Positions 1 through 11,600 of a DNA stretch of 49,824 nucleotides are shown piece after piece. Made by a program: the position numbers and the translations under genes. Each line of letters opens with the position of its first letter. The first letter of the stretch is position 1. The stretch is from Owenia fusiformis (taxonomy: Eukaryota; Annelida; Polychaeta; Sabellida; Oweniidae): positions 32,098,024 through 32,147,847 of the forward strand of contig CAIIXF020000006.1 in the NCBI GenBank assembly GCA_903813345.2, in the 5' to 3' direction. The notes under the pieces are model-generated. The model saw nothing but the letters and a program-made list of their open reading frames with translations, made no database searches and was not told where the DNA came from.

Positions 1-337
1 GCAATTTTCATTTTAATTACGAAAATAGGGATGTATGTCACGTATAGTTCCAACGTTGGCCTTTTTACTACGCGTGTCACGGCCTTCATCTAAGAACTGA
101 GCAAATGTTAGCAAACGCGAGTTCCAATAAATGAACACTGATATCTCGAAAAGAAACCTGACTCCCTATAATTTGATGTAGATTTATCAAATCCCGATAT
201 GAATAGGTACATTTTAATATGTAACACTATGGGGGAGTAAATGTTTCATAGTTGGTCACGAGTGCAAAGTATTGTTCAGAAATTTTGAATTTCGTGTTGG
301 ATTACGGTACTCACAATTAAAGCGTGGTTTTTTGATA

Positions 338-877
338 CAGGGTGGTCAAAAATGGAAACCCTGCATTTTCCTTATATCATTGTCACTTTAAGAGATACAT
401 CATTATTTTTCTACGACCCTACCATGTTTCATGACCATCGGACTGATAGACACAATTTTACAGCACTTAGAATAACATGCTTCTGATTTGGCCATTGTCG
501 CGCTGAGGGCAAAACAGCACAGTTTTCAATGAGCCGAATGCATTCCTCAGCAGGTATGGCCTGAATGACACAAATGATCTCACTTTTGAGGTTTGCAATT
601 GTCCTGAGGTCATTCTCATATACTCTATCTCTGCCATATCCCCACAGGTAGGGACATTTTAGACGATGAGTCAAGTTTCCTCACAACCCAATAGTGGCCA
701 CTGGGCATGTTCTTTAGAGTACTGTAACATGCCTATCAATCTGATGGTCGTGAAATAAAATAGGCTGGAAGCAAATTGAATGATGTACAAAAGTGTAAAA
801 TATCAGGGAGTTATTTTTTAAAATGACAAAGATATGAGGAAAATCGTATTAGGGTTTCCATATTTTTGACCACCCTG
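338..877 (-). mobile_element. Internally deleted Tc1/mariner-like element with TA target duplication
   Basis: The two ends form a terminal inverted repeat: CAGGGTGGTCAAAAATGG at the left and its near-complement ending in GACCACCCTG at the right. Both are bordered by TA (336-337 and 878-879), the target of Tc1/mariner transposases. At 540 bp it is too short for a whole transposase; only a C-terminal piece remains on the minus strand. It is read as a non-autonomous or dead copy. Confidence 0.75.
429..674 (-). pseudogene. C-terminal fragment of a Tc1/mariner-type transposase
   Basis: This 81-codon open stretch lies inside the TA-flanked element. The part reading VYENDLRTIANLKSEI, followed by IPAEECIRLIENC, resembles the helical tail of Tc1/mariner transposases, where the last helices precede a final HLEH-like motif. 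The DDE catalytic core is absent, so this is a relic and not a gene. The family call rests on the tail pattern plus the TA-flanked terminal repeats. The exact lineage is not resolved. Confidence 0.5.
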
Positions 878-999
878 TAGTTTAATTATATTTCTATGCG
901 TATTGTGTGGAATTGTGTTGACGTTTACTTAAGTTAAGTGCATTATATTTGATAAATCAGTATCTGAAAGTTTGATTTGAGAACTTTTACAATAAGCCC

Positions 1000-1335
1000 C
1001 AATCACGTAAATCCCTTTCAAGAATGTCTTGCGACGTCCCGCAAATTTAGGTGTATGTCCCGCAAATCTCGCGAATTTAGGGCACTTTGTCTAGAAAAAT
1101 CTGTCCCTCTATGAAGTCTTTGGTGGTAACCCTGTAAACTGTCCCGCAATTAGCGTGTTTGTCCCTCGAATGGTCCAGCGAAATCCCGCGAATTTGATCA
1201 AAATTGGACCTATTAGCGCAATCACGCAAATCCCTTAAATGTCCCTCGAAATCCCGCGAATTTAGGTGGATGTCCCGCGAAATCCCGCGAATTTTTGGCA
1301 CTGGGTCTAAAAAATCTGTTCCGCGAGAAAATCTT
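1000..1335. repeat. Imperfect tandem duplication rich in CCCGCGAA motifs
   Basis: Two diverged copies of a ~220-bp segment follow each other (about 1000-1110 and 1221-1335). Both begin CAATCACG.AAATCCCTT and carry AATTTAGGTG.ATGTCCCGC and GTCTA.AAAAATCTGT. Within them CCCGCGAAT recurs several times, giving a locally CpG-rich patch in an AT-rich region. No convincing coding content. Confidence 0.55.
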
Positions 1336-1544
1336 TGGGGGTTGACAGTACTGTGTAAATATCTTACAAAAATCAAAAAGAAATCTAATATATAGTGTTT
1401 TTAGCCATATTTCATTAGATTTGGTCCATGATTAATGAAGATATTGACATTATATAGGTGTATGTTGCAATTTCACTGGAAGATGTTTTTGTCTTGAGAA
1501 ACTTAGAACATTTCTTTGGATCACAATAACTTTGCAAATAACGG

Positions 1545-2125
1545 AGGCAGGATACTAATTTTTACACCAGAATGTGCAAGATTTAATGCAAGATGGCCAC
1601 CGAAAAGTAAATCAGCTCTAGAACTTCCTACCATGTAACATGGATGAAAATTTGAAGTAAATCTGTTAAGTTGTTTTCCTGGAATCGCAATGACAAGATT
1701 TATCTAAAACCTTCCAAATTGGCTGCCAGAATCCAAGATTCCTGTCGAAAAGTTAATCAGCTCTAGAACTTCCTACTATGTAACATGTGTGAAAATTTGA
1801 AGTAAATCTGTTAAGTTGTTTTCCTGGAATCGCAATGACAAGATTTATCTAAAACCTTCCAAATTGGCTGCCAGAATCCAAGATGGCTGCAGTCGAAAAG
1901 TTAATCAGCCCTTAAACTTCCTACTATGTAACATGTGTGAAAATTTTAAGTAAATCCGTTAAATTGTTTTCCTGGAATCGCAATGACAAGATTTATCTAA
2001 AAACTTCCAAAATGGCTGCCAGAATGCAAGATGGCTGCCAAAAAGTTAATCAGCTCTAGAACTTCCTACCATGTAACATGTGTGAAAATTTGAATTTAAT
2101 CTGTTAAGTGGTTTTCCTGGAATCG
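1545..2125. repeat. Minisatellite array, ~145-bp unit, about four copies
   Basis: The landmark ATGTAACATG recurs at 1633, 1778, 1926 and 2071, so the period is 145, 148 and 145 bp. Each unit has a block like CCAAATTGGCTGCCAGAAT, a block GTTAATCAGCTCTAGAAC and a block GTGAAAATTTGAAGTAAATC. The same three blocks occur in the 145-bp array near 17.1-17.9 kb and, more diverged, in the 162-bp arrays, so all are one ancient repeat superfamily. Ends are not defined and no terminal hairpin follows. Confidence 0.8.
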
Positions 2126-3055
2126 CGATGCATTATTTTGCAAAAAAATCTTATTTTCGTTGTCTTAGCCGAATTTGAAACACAATGATCAATCCCTTCC
2201 ACTCCCTCATTTCTACACTATATCTGTGCATGCTTGCATATTTAATTAGCACAACAAAATAAATAAATGGCTCCCGACAACAAATTGTGAACTCTAGAGT
2301 TTTCAGCTAATTTCTACATTTTTTTAAATGAATTTCGTAATATGCATAGTTTTGTGTGGTAGAATGATGTTTTAGGATACTGACGGTTTTTTTTCGAGGG
2401 GGATGTACAGGAGCTCAAATCTGAAGGAAAGACATCATGTCGTAACATCTGAAAGATGAATATAAAAATGGCTAACATCTGTGAAAACGATGTACAAGTG
2501 TCGCTGTTTTCCTTGTGCAAACCTCTCACTGAGATGACCTTGAGATGAGAGGACAATTGTCCGTTGTGTTACCATGCTACGCATCTAGGCTCATCTGTGT
2601 ACATCATTATTTGCGACACTTACAGTTTGCATACTAGGTGACACTTGAGTGGATTACCACTGACTGTGAATAATGAATATAGACCATACAATGGATTTAA
2701 ACATTAGTTCACAATTGGGCAAATTGTCGAAAGACATGCTTCCAAGTATTTACATATACTGTAAAATGGGTATTGTTAGCGAGGGGTAATTGTTAGCGAT
2801 AGTTAGCGATCGCTATAGTTTCGCTAAAAATTCAATTCGCTAAAATAAACCGGGGTTAAAATAGACCGGGCGCTAAAATTTGCAAATTCCCGGGAAACTA
2901 CATGAATACTAGTATTTAAGGAGCTTTTCGTTCAGTGCTCAACTTCCGGTTTGTAATTTGAAAAAGGTAAATATTTTTAAATCGTATGTTTCTTTCAATA
3001 TCTGAAGGATAAATAGCCATCCATCAGTGAAATAGTATAAGTAGTAAATATAAAG
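2126..3055. other. Intergenic, no gene recognised
   Basis: No supported coding region. At 2770-2890 there is a patch of repeated GCTAAAAT / GTTAGCGA words, a simple-sequence-like stretch. Short open frames on the minus strand show no recognisable domain. Confidence 0.5.
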
Positions 3056-5019
3056 ATACAAGAACAAAAATGTGTACAAAATGTCCCCACCTATGGGTGA
3101 TCCCGTCAAATGGTTATAAATGAGTAGACAAGACTTTGAGGATGGAAAATCCAAAATGGCCACCTTAAAATTTACCCAGAATGCCAAAAAATTAGTCAGT
3201 TCTAGATTTTCATACTAACAAACACCCCTGAAAATTTGAAATTGATCCGTCACAAAGTTAACCAGAAAACATGTAAACAAGACTTTACAGACAAGATTTG
3301 AGGACAGAAAATCCAAAATGGCTGCCTTGACATTTATCCAGAATGCCAAAAAACTAAACTGTTCTAGATTTTCATACTAAGAATCATCCCTGAAAATTTG
3401 AAATTGATCTACCAAACGGTTCACCTGGAAATGCATAAACAAGACTTTACAAACAAGATTTTAGGACAGAAAATCTAAAATGGCTGCCTTGACATTTACC
3501 CAGAATGCCCAAAAACTAATCAGATCTAGATTTTCATACTAAGAATCATCCCTGAAAATTTGAAATTGATCTACCAAACGGTTCACCTAAAAACGCGTAG
3601 ACAAGACATTACGGGCAACATTTTAAGACGGAAAATCCAAAATGGCTGCCTTGACATTTATCCAGAATGCATAAAAACTAATCAGATCTAGATTTTCATA
3701 CTAAGTATCATCCCTGAAAATTTGAAATTGATCCACCAAACAGTTCACCTGGAAATGTGTAGACAAGACTTTACAGACGAGATTTTAGGACAGAAAATCC
3801 AAAATGGCTGCCTTGACATTTACCCAGAATGCTCAAAAACTAATCAGATCTAGATTTTCATACTAAGAATCATCCCTGAAAATTTGAAATTGATCTACCA
3901 AACAGTTCACCTAAAAACGCGTAGACAAGACTTAACAGGCAAGATTCTAAGACGGAAAATCCAAAATGGCTGCCTTGACATTCATCCAGAATACCAAAAA
4001 CCTAATCAGATCTAGATTTTCATACTGAGAATCATCCCTGAAAATTTCAAAATGATCTACCAAATGGTTCACCTAAAAACGCGTAGACAAGACTTTACGG
4101 GCAAGATTTTAAGACGGAAAATCCAAAATGGCTGCCTTGACATTTATCCAGAATGCATAAAAACTAATCAGATCTAGATTTTCGTACTAAGAATCATCCC
4201 TGAAAATTTGAAATTGATCTACCAAACAGTTCACCTGGAAATGCGTAGACAAGACTTTACAGACAAGATTTTAGGACGGAAAATCCAAAATGGCTGCCTT
4301 GACATTTACTAAGAATGCCCAAAAACTAATCAGATCTAGATTTTCATACTAAGAATCATCCCTGAAAATTTGAAATTGATCTACCAAACGGTTCACCTGA
4401 AAACGCGTAGACAAGACTTTACAGACAAGATTTTAGGACAGAAAAATCCAAAATGGCCGACAATAAAAAAAAAAAGTGATTATGAGTTTTTGCTGATTTC
4501 TTTTTACAAAATTATCACATATAACTACTGTTAACAATAACATAGGCTTTTACAACAAAGTACACCTGAAATTATTTATAAAGCTACTAAATAGTTTAAG
4601 TATGAAAACTGAAAAACACCATTCAATATGATACAAAGTATTATCGTGCGCTAACTTTTCTTAAAACATTCAAAATGGCTGACATGACTGAGCTAACAGG
4701 TCCAAAACCTAATGAGATCTAGAATGAAGTGAGCTGAACAAGATGTTAAAGTTTTAAAAGCAACTGTGAAGCCGTTTTTCTTAAAGCTTGCAGACAAGGA
4801 TTTTAGCATTTGACTTCAAAATGGCCGACAGGAAGTAGGTATCGAGATAATTTTTTTTCATCCACATCTGTATGCACTCATAAGTTATCCCTGAAAATTT
4901 GAAGGTGATATCTGTAGCGGTTTTGGAGAAAACTGCCGGACGTACGGACGGACAGACAGACAGACGGACGCGCCTAGGCCGACAATATGGCCCCACACTA
5001 TGTGGTGGGGACATAAAAA
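3056..5019 (+). mobile_element. Family A hairpin-ended minisatellite element, copy 1
   Basis: The element has a 26-nt leader starting ATACAAGAAC, then TGTCCCCACC (3082-3091), then eight 162-bp tandem units, a unique tail, a GGAC/CAGA microsatellite (~4937-4970) and a terminal hairpin CCCCACACTATGTGGTGGGG (4991-5010) followed by ACATAAAAA. The right hairpin arm GGTGGGGACA is the exact complement of the 5' TGTCCCCACC. Copy 2 at 8755-10555 has the same ends. No transposase is encoded. Architecture (subterminal inverted repeat plus 3' hairpin plus tandem core) matches Helitron-like non-autonomous elements; that class assignment is inference. Confidence 0.75.
3124..4449. repeat. 162-bp tandem array inside family A copy 1
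   Basis: The landmark following TTTTCATACT falls at 3217, 3379, 3541, 3703, 3865, 4027, 4189 and 4351, a strict 162-bp spacing with no indels across eight units. Each unit contains ATCCAAAATGGCTGCCTTGA, CTAATCAGATCTAG and CCCTGAAAATTTGAAATTGA. The first unit, reading GGCCACCTTAAAA, is the most diverged. Confidence 0.92.
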
Positions 5020-5372
5020 GCTGTTAATTGAACATGAAAGTCATGTCCGTTATTCATTCTTCTGCCATAAATGATAAAATTTCTAATGTCTCCAGGCATC
5101 AGCATATAAAATTTGAACCAAATCCGTCAACTTGTATTTGAGTTATCAACGATTACATTTTTTACGAAAAATGGTGGCCATTTTGAATTGAGCGGCCATA
5201 TTGAAAATTCCTTCTCGAGCAGAGGTCCTACACTCATAAGGCATAAGCCTATAAAATTTGAACCAAATCCATCAACCGGTATTGGATTTATTGCCCCGGA
5301 CACACAGACGAACAAACGGACGGACAGCCGGACGGTTCTCTATATCCCCCTCGAACTTCGTTCGGTGGGATA
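5020..5372 (+). mobile_element. Family B hairpin-ended element, copy 1 (5' end unclear)
   Basis: Two ~144-bp units sharing TATAAAATTTGAACCAAATC are followed by an ACGG-type microsatellite (GGACGGACAGCCGGACGG) and a terminal hairpin at 5343-5372. The hairpin arms are TATCCCCCTCGAAC and GTTCGGTGGGATA around a TTC loop. It abuts the end of family A copy 1 directly, so its 5' end is either truncated or hidden by nesting. Non-coding. Confidence 0.65.
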
Positions 5373-5471
5373 ACCATTGTCACAGGTACGCGGGGCAACT
5401 TTAAGGGTTTACATGATAAATTATTGTTATACAATATATAATATCAAATAAACATTTTGATTAATAATGAA

Positions 5472-6383
5472 GGACCCACGGTCCTGTGCTCACACAGTTT
5501 GGAACCTTCAGAGGAATTTATATCCTGACTTTCAAACAAAAATATTGATTTGGATTTGTAGTCTCGAACTTTGAGAAACTTAGATAGCACAGTTGTGTGA
5601 CCTTGTTTGATGACCTTTGACCTTGAAAATTTTACTTATTCAGAGCTCAGTAAGGTCTTTTGTGATTAAGCTGATCAAAATTTACATTCAAAAAACAATT
5701 TGAAAAATCAACTTTTTTGACCTTTCGAAGGTCACTGAAGGTCAAGTAAAGGTCAAATCCTAAAACTAATGTCAGATTTGAAAAAATTTGGTCAAATTGA
5801 AGCAAGTTGAAAAATAACTTATTTTTACTGTTTTTTGACGTCAAATATCTCAAAAACGGTAAAAATTTGATGCTGACATATATTGAGAAATATGTAGGGA
5901 ATGCTTAAATCTATTAATGATGTAATTTATTTTAGGAAATGATCAAGTATAAGGCAAACTTTAAGAATCTTGTCAATCACAAAACCTGCCATTGACTTTA
6001 TACATGAGAAAGTTTCCTGAAAATCTTATAGAGTAAACACCAAAAACCGTAATTGCAAGAGCTTTGAAATCTTCAGAGGACATAAGTTGCATATACACCA
6101 ACTACTAAAAGTTATTTGAAAGCTCTACTTCAACAAAGTGTCTAGTATTTACAGAAAATTTGACTTTTTGACATCAAAATCCACAATTTCTCGGAAACTG
6201 GGCGAACTTGGGAAATGGCGATGATATGTCAAATAGGCATTATGGATATTCATAAAATGAATGTGGATATGACTCAATCTGAATAGCAGTTTTAATTTGT
6301 GCGGCCAATGTTGACAGACGGACAGACGGACGGACCAACGGACGCCTGGTCAATCCCATAGGCTCACTGTGTGAGCCAAAAAA
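5472..6383 (+). mobile_element. Family C hairpin-ended element with nuclear-receptor-like half sites
   Basis: GCTCACACAGT at 5488-5498 is the complement of ACTGTGTGAGC in the 3' hairpin GGCTCACTGTGTGAGCC (6361-6377; 7-bp perfect stem, 3-nt loop). A GACGGACAGACGGACGGACC microsatellite lies just before the hairpin. This is the same layout as families A and B with unrelated terminal sequence. The body is non-coding, carries no clear tandem array and has a cluster of TGACCT/AGGTCA words at 5598-5755. Confidence 0.7.
5598..5755. promoter_or_regulatory. Cluster of AGGTCA half sites (DR1, DR4, DR5 spacings)
   Basis: TGACCT occurs at 5598, 5611, 5618 and 5718; AGGTCA at 5729, 5739 and 5750. The 5611/5618 pair is a direct repeat with 1-nt spacing, 5729/5739 with 4 nt and 5739/5750 with 5 nt. 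These are the spacings read by nuclear-receptor dimers. The motifs are visible; binding or function is not shown and they sit inside a transposon. Confidence 0.4.
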
Positions 6384-6539
6384 CTGCTCATATGGTCAAA
6401 TCTTGATGTTGTCAGTTTGCATTATATGTATTATCTAACAACGAGCAATGGCATCACAATATGTATAGTACTTTAATTATCAAAGGAGTAGATGATAGTC
6501 GCAGGATGATGTCATACCCCCTGAAACAAAATGGCTGAT

Positions 6540-7187
6540 AGAAAGGCTGTCCTGCCAAGCAATATCGACCTATAGGTTCCACCAGGATAATGGCCTGCTC
6601 ACAGATACTCTATTGTCCAAAATACAATAACAGAGCTTGGGATGGAAGCATTGCCCCACGCAGCATATTCCCTAGATAATGTCCCACTTGATTTTGCTGT
6701 ATTCGCCCCAGCAAAAAGAGATCTGAGAGGAATATCACACCAGAATCTCAATCAACTGATGTCTGCAGTGAAAACCTCCCTAGCCACACCCTTCAAGGAT
6801 GGCTTCAAAAATGTGTACCACAAGTGGGTCCCCAGACAGCAACTGTGCATTGACGCTGAGGATGCCTCTTTTGAGCACCTCAGGAAGTGAAAATGGATCA
6901 TGAAGTGACTCTGGAATGGATTATTTGTAACTGCACTGAATATCCCAAGAGTATTACATGATACTGCTCTCAATACTCAAAATATTGTCCAAAGTGACGT
7001 CAGAACTTAGCCCCGCATATCCATGACACTGGTTACCTTAGTAACCATAACTTTACTAATACTAATTCAATTGACTTGAAATTTTTATAATTCAGATATA
7101 TGTACCTTATGTTGTGAAAGTTCCATGAAGAAAAAGCAAACAAAACAAAGGTTATAGCAAAATTAGCAATACTTATTGAACGCCCTG
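6540..7187 (+). mobile_element. 5'-truncated mariner element relic
   Basis: The right end, TTATTGAACGCCCTG at 7173-7187 followed by TA, looks like a mariner terminal repeat (complement CAGGGCGTTCAATAA). The matching left repeat was not found, so the 5' part is missing or replaced. A decayed transposase C-terminal segment lies inside. Confidence 0.6.
6596..6890 (+). pseudogene. Mariner transposase C-terminal fragment
   Basis: The open stretch from 6642 encodes 82 aa. It contains the remains of the mariner block normally written YSPDLAPCDF (here YSLDNVPLDF, so the D of the SPD element and the following C are altered), then AKRDLRGISHQNLNQL, then KWVPRQQLCIDAEDASFEHL, the typical C-terminal end of mariner transposases. 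Upstream in the same frame the sequence is closed by stops; a different frame at ~6577 gives HQDNG, like the QDNARPH block, so there is at least one frameshift. It is inactive: the first catalytic region is missing. Confidence 0.75.
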
Positions 7188-7615
7188 TACATTGCAATGT
7201 GGCTACAAGAATGAGTACATGTAATTAAGTATTCACTGCACTTTGCAGAACCGTTTAACATTAACATGCAGTACAAATAAAATTATGAATGTACATTACC
7301 TTTGTGTTTGAACAGGTGAACCAGTTTATGCTGTCCATTGCAATGTACATGTTGCTACTAGAATGAGGGAACTAAAAGGGAGTTTCTTTTGTCTTTGAGG
7401 AAGATCTCCTGTTACATTTTTCAAAACAAATTATACTTAAAGATTCTATATGCAGGAATATTTTATTCTCCTCTGTTAATCACAACTCTATACATGTATT
7501 ATATTAGAACTGAGAAAATGACACCATTTATCAGAATAGATCTATTGTTTATTTCATCAGTTCAAGTTAATGAGAATAATGATGCAACTAATACTGCAAG
7601 TAATGTGTAGCATCA
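7188..7615. other. 3' flank of the minus-strand FDXACB1 gene
   Basis: No second gene is seen. The segment next to 7616 is presumed to hold the 3' UTR of the minus-strand gene. Confidence 0.4.
7548..7553 (-). promoter_or_regulatory. Candidate poly(A) signal AATAAA for FDXACB1
   Basis: The minus strand reads AATAAA 63 nt downstream of the TGA stop at 7618-7616. Position and sequence fit a canonical cleavage/polyadenylation signal; usage is not shown. Confidence 0.45.
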
Positions 7616-8651
7616 TCATCTTAAAGTTATTTTCATGAGTTTAGCTAGAGTTAATCTGATAGAACTCTGAAGTTGATGTGACATGTCGTATGACAGAGGT
7701 CTATCTGGTGACTGGTAGATGTGGCTATAGGTCTTACTCAGTCTACCACTTTCATCTCTGTAACTATCAAGTAATTTCACATGTTTAATACAATCATCAC
7801 TTGTTGCATAAACAATTTGAGAAAACACATTTTCATTGAAAGCAGCTTCATCATCTATCCAAAACGAGATATCATGTCTTGATTCCAGAGGGTATAAACT
7901 GATTGATTTGAATACAGTACTATAATGAAATACATTTTTCAATGCCTCCACAGTCCTTTCATCATTGCTCCAAATAAGTCTGTGATCAAGGATATCTACT
8001 ATCAGACAGGCTAATGTATTTAGGTCCAGAATGGCACATGTAAAGTCAACACTATCATGTTGAAATGAATTTATTTTTCCAATTGTGATATTTTTTTGAA
8101 CACTATCATATATTTCTAACAACATTTCACTGTTTGAGGGGCTTTCAGCTATCGAAAAATTAACCGTCCCTGTTTTGTTGAACTTAACAAATATTTCAGT
8201 GATGCACGAGTTCAGGATATCTTTCAATGAAATACCAGCTGTGGTTTTCACAATAAACATCATTTCAGTCCTGATTGGCATTTGTCTCTCTAATCTACAC
8301 TTTTGATACACATCCCCTGAGACTATAGTTATTTCATTATCACTCTGTAACCATCTTTCCATCACCTTGCCAACCACATCCAACATAGATGTTCTCAGAG
8401 AACATTGATATTCTCCAAAGATATCTGCTTCTTGATGTGCTTCTCCAATCATCAGGTTATTGCTCAGAGGATCACTATAAATGTTGTAGGAGTCCTCGCT
8501 AGATGCATTCCAAATGTGACTTAGAGGTGATACCAAAGGACATGTTTCACTTGGAACAATTCTCAGTTCAATTCCTTGTCTCTTCACAAGATCATCCAAA
8601 ATCAGACTCTGTATTTCACATACAGGATGACCAATTATTTCATATAGTTTT
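7616..8651 (-). CDS. FDXACB1: FDXACB1 coding exon 5 (last)
   Basis: Acceptor CTAATTTCAG|AAAACTAT opens a 1,036-nt exon that begins [15 protein letters not shown] and runs to TGA at 7616. It encodes the PheRS-like segment and the complete C-terminal FDX-ACB domain. The open frame starts upstream of the first in-frame ATG, as expected for an internal exon. Confidence 0.95.
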
Positions 8652-11600
8652 CTGAAATTAGAAATTGTTTAGAAAATCAAGATTTTTACAAGCAAGCCAT
8701 ACACATTTCAGCAAAATCAGCAATTCTAGATCACCATAAGGCCAATACAAGAACACAAATGTGTACAAAATGTCCCCACCAAGTGTTGATCCCGTCAAAT
8801 GGTTATCCTGAAAATGAGTAGACAATTAGACTTTACCAACACAATTTGAGGACGGAAAATCCAAAGTGGCCACCTTAAAATTTACCCAGAATGCCAAAAA
8901 TTTAGTCAGTTCTAGATTTTCATACTAAGAACCACCACTGAAAATTTGAAATTGATCCGTCACACAGTTAACCAGAAAACATGTAAACAAGACTTTACAG
9001 ACAAGATTTCAGGATGGAAAATTCAAAATGGCTGCCTTTACATTTACCCAGAATGTCAAAAAACTAATATTTTTGTAGATTTTCATACTAAGAATCATCC
9101 CTGAAAATTTGAAATTGATCTATCAAACCGTTCACCTAAAATCGCGTAGACAAAACTTTACAGGCAAGATTTTAAGACGGAAAATCCAAAATGGCTGCCT
9201 TGACATTTACCCAGAATGCAAAAAAACTAATCAGATCTAGATTTTCATACTAAGAATCATTCCTGAAAATTTGAAATTGATCTACCAAACAGTTCACCTA
9301 AAAACGCATAGACTTTACAGGCAAGATTTTAAGACGGAAAATCCAAAATGGCTGCCTTGACATTTACCCAGAATGCAAAAAAACTAATCAGTTCTAGATT
9401 TTCATACTAAGAATCATTCCTGAAAATTTGAAATTGATCTACCAAACAGTTCACCTGAAAACGAGTAGACAAGACTTTACAGACAAGATTTTAGGACAGA
9501 AAATCCAAAATGGCTGCCTTGACATTTACCCAAAATGCCAAAAAACTAATGAGATCTAGATTTTCATACTAAGAATCATCCCTGAAAATTTATTATACAA
9601 AGAATCATCCCTGAAAATTTGAAATTGATCTATCAAACCGTTCACCTAAAAACGCGTAGACAAGACTTTACAGGCAAGATTTTAAGACGGAAAATCCAAA
9701 ATGGCTGCCTTGACATTTACCCGGAATGCAAAAAAACTAATCAGTTCTAGATTTTCATACTAAGAATCATCCCTGAAAATTTGAAATTGATCTACCAAAC
9801 AGTTCACCTGAAAACGAGAAGACAAGACTTTACAGACAAGATTTTAGGATGGAAAATCCAAAATGGCTGCCTTGACATTTACCCAGAATGCCAAAAAACT
9901 AATGAGATCTAGTTTTTTATACTAAGAATCATCCCTGAAAATTTGAAATTGATCCACCAAACGGTTCACCTGAAAACACGCAGACAAGACTTCACAAATC
10001 CAAAATGGCCAACAATAAAAAAGTGCTTGAGTTTTTGCTGATTTCTTTTTACAAAATTATCACATATAACTACTGTTAACAATAAAGTAGGCTTTTACAA
10101 CAAAGTACATCTGAAATTATTTATAAAGCTACTAAATAGTTAAAGTATGAAAACTCAAAAACACCATTCAATATGATACAAAGTATTATCGCGCGCTAAC
10201 TTTTCTTAAGACATTCAAAATGGCTGACATGACTGAGCTAGCAGGTCCAAAACCTAATCAGATCTAGAATGAAGTGAGCTGACCAAGATGTTAAAGTTTT
10301 AAAAGCAACTGTGAAGCAGTTTTTCTTAAAGTTTGCAGACAAGGATTTTAGCATTTGACTTCAAAATGGCCGACAGGAAGTAGGTTTCGAGTTAAATTTT
10401 TTCATCCACATCTATAGGCACTCATAAGTTATCCCTGAAAATTTGAAGGTGATATCTGTAGCGGTTTTGGAGAAAACTCCCGGACGGACGGACAGACAGT
10501 CGGACGCGCCTAGGCCAACAATATGGCCCCACACTATGTGGTGGGGACATAAAAAGGCATATATGTCACACACCTGTCTCCACATTCATCTGGTAATGAG
10601 GTTATCTTACTTCCTTGTTCAATAACTATATAGAACCAGAATCAACATCTCAAAGTCATTAAAGTGCAATTTTAATACAAAGCAGGATTTCAGTTTTAGT
10701 TATGAGACTTCAAAACATGTTCAAAAATCATCCACATTAATCTATAAGAGGACATGCATTGTAACTCTCTCACCTACTGAATTTTGTGGCAAAATATCTG
10801 GATGAATTGACAGTTTTGTCATCCACCATAATATAAGCAGTCTCAGGTTGTATACATCCAGGTAGCTCAACAGGATCAGCTGTTTCAAATATGTGAGTTA
10901 TAGCACCCTCAGTGTTAAAATGTTTATCTTGACTCCTGTAAAATATGAACAAGGTATTGAACACTAGTCAAAAATTAGTAGCACTCAACACTTGTCCAGT
11001 CTGAAAAGAAACTGTCAAGTGTGTTTGAAGCTAATTCAAAATGTCTAGATTGATTTTACTGACACAAGACAGGTGTCTTTCATGAATTCCACTGAAATAG
11101 GACATGTGTTTACAATCAAAATTCAATTACCATTCAGGCTTTATTAAAACACCCTATACTAAAAGGAAGACCGACCATTTCTGTATGGCTACGATAACAG
11201 ACGAGAAATGGCAGCAAAAAATCAAACAAGAATAGTACCACAATTTTTTTTAGAAGTTGTATTTGTATATCATTAGATCAGTAGATGATATAATAATTGT
11301 ATCAGTTTTTAAGTGGTTTTAAGAGGTAGATATGAAACTAGACAACTCCACAGAGTAGCAAATCCCAACGAACACTATAACATATCGGGTGTCCCAAAAA
11401 AATGAGACACTTTTTGCCAAGTATTTTCTCGGCAACTAATAAACCAAATTCACAGAGAATTTGTACAAATTAGCCTGATAGTATCATTTGCAAGTTGTAC
11501 AAATATAAAAAAAAGATCAAGTAAATATTGTGCGAGTAAGAAGAGATTCAAAATAGCATGTCAAAAATCACCATACCGGAGCTCTGCGATGAGACCTCTG

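Noticed and set aside
3082-4449. CRISPR array
   Set aside because: Period is 162 bp with no unique spacers between short repeats; eukaryotic minisatellite instead.
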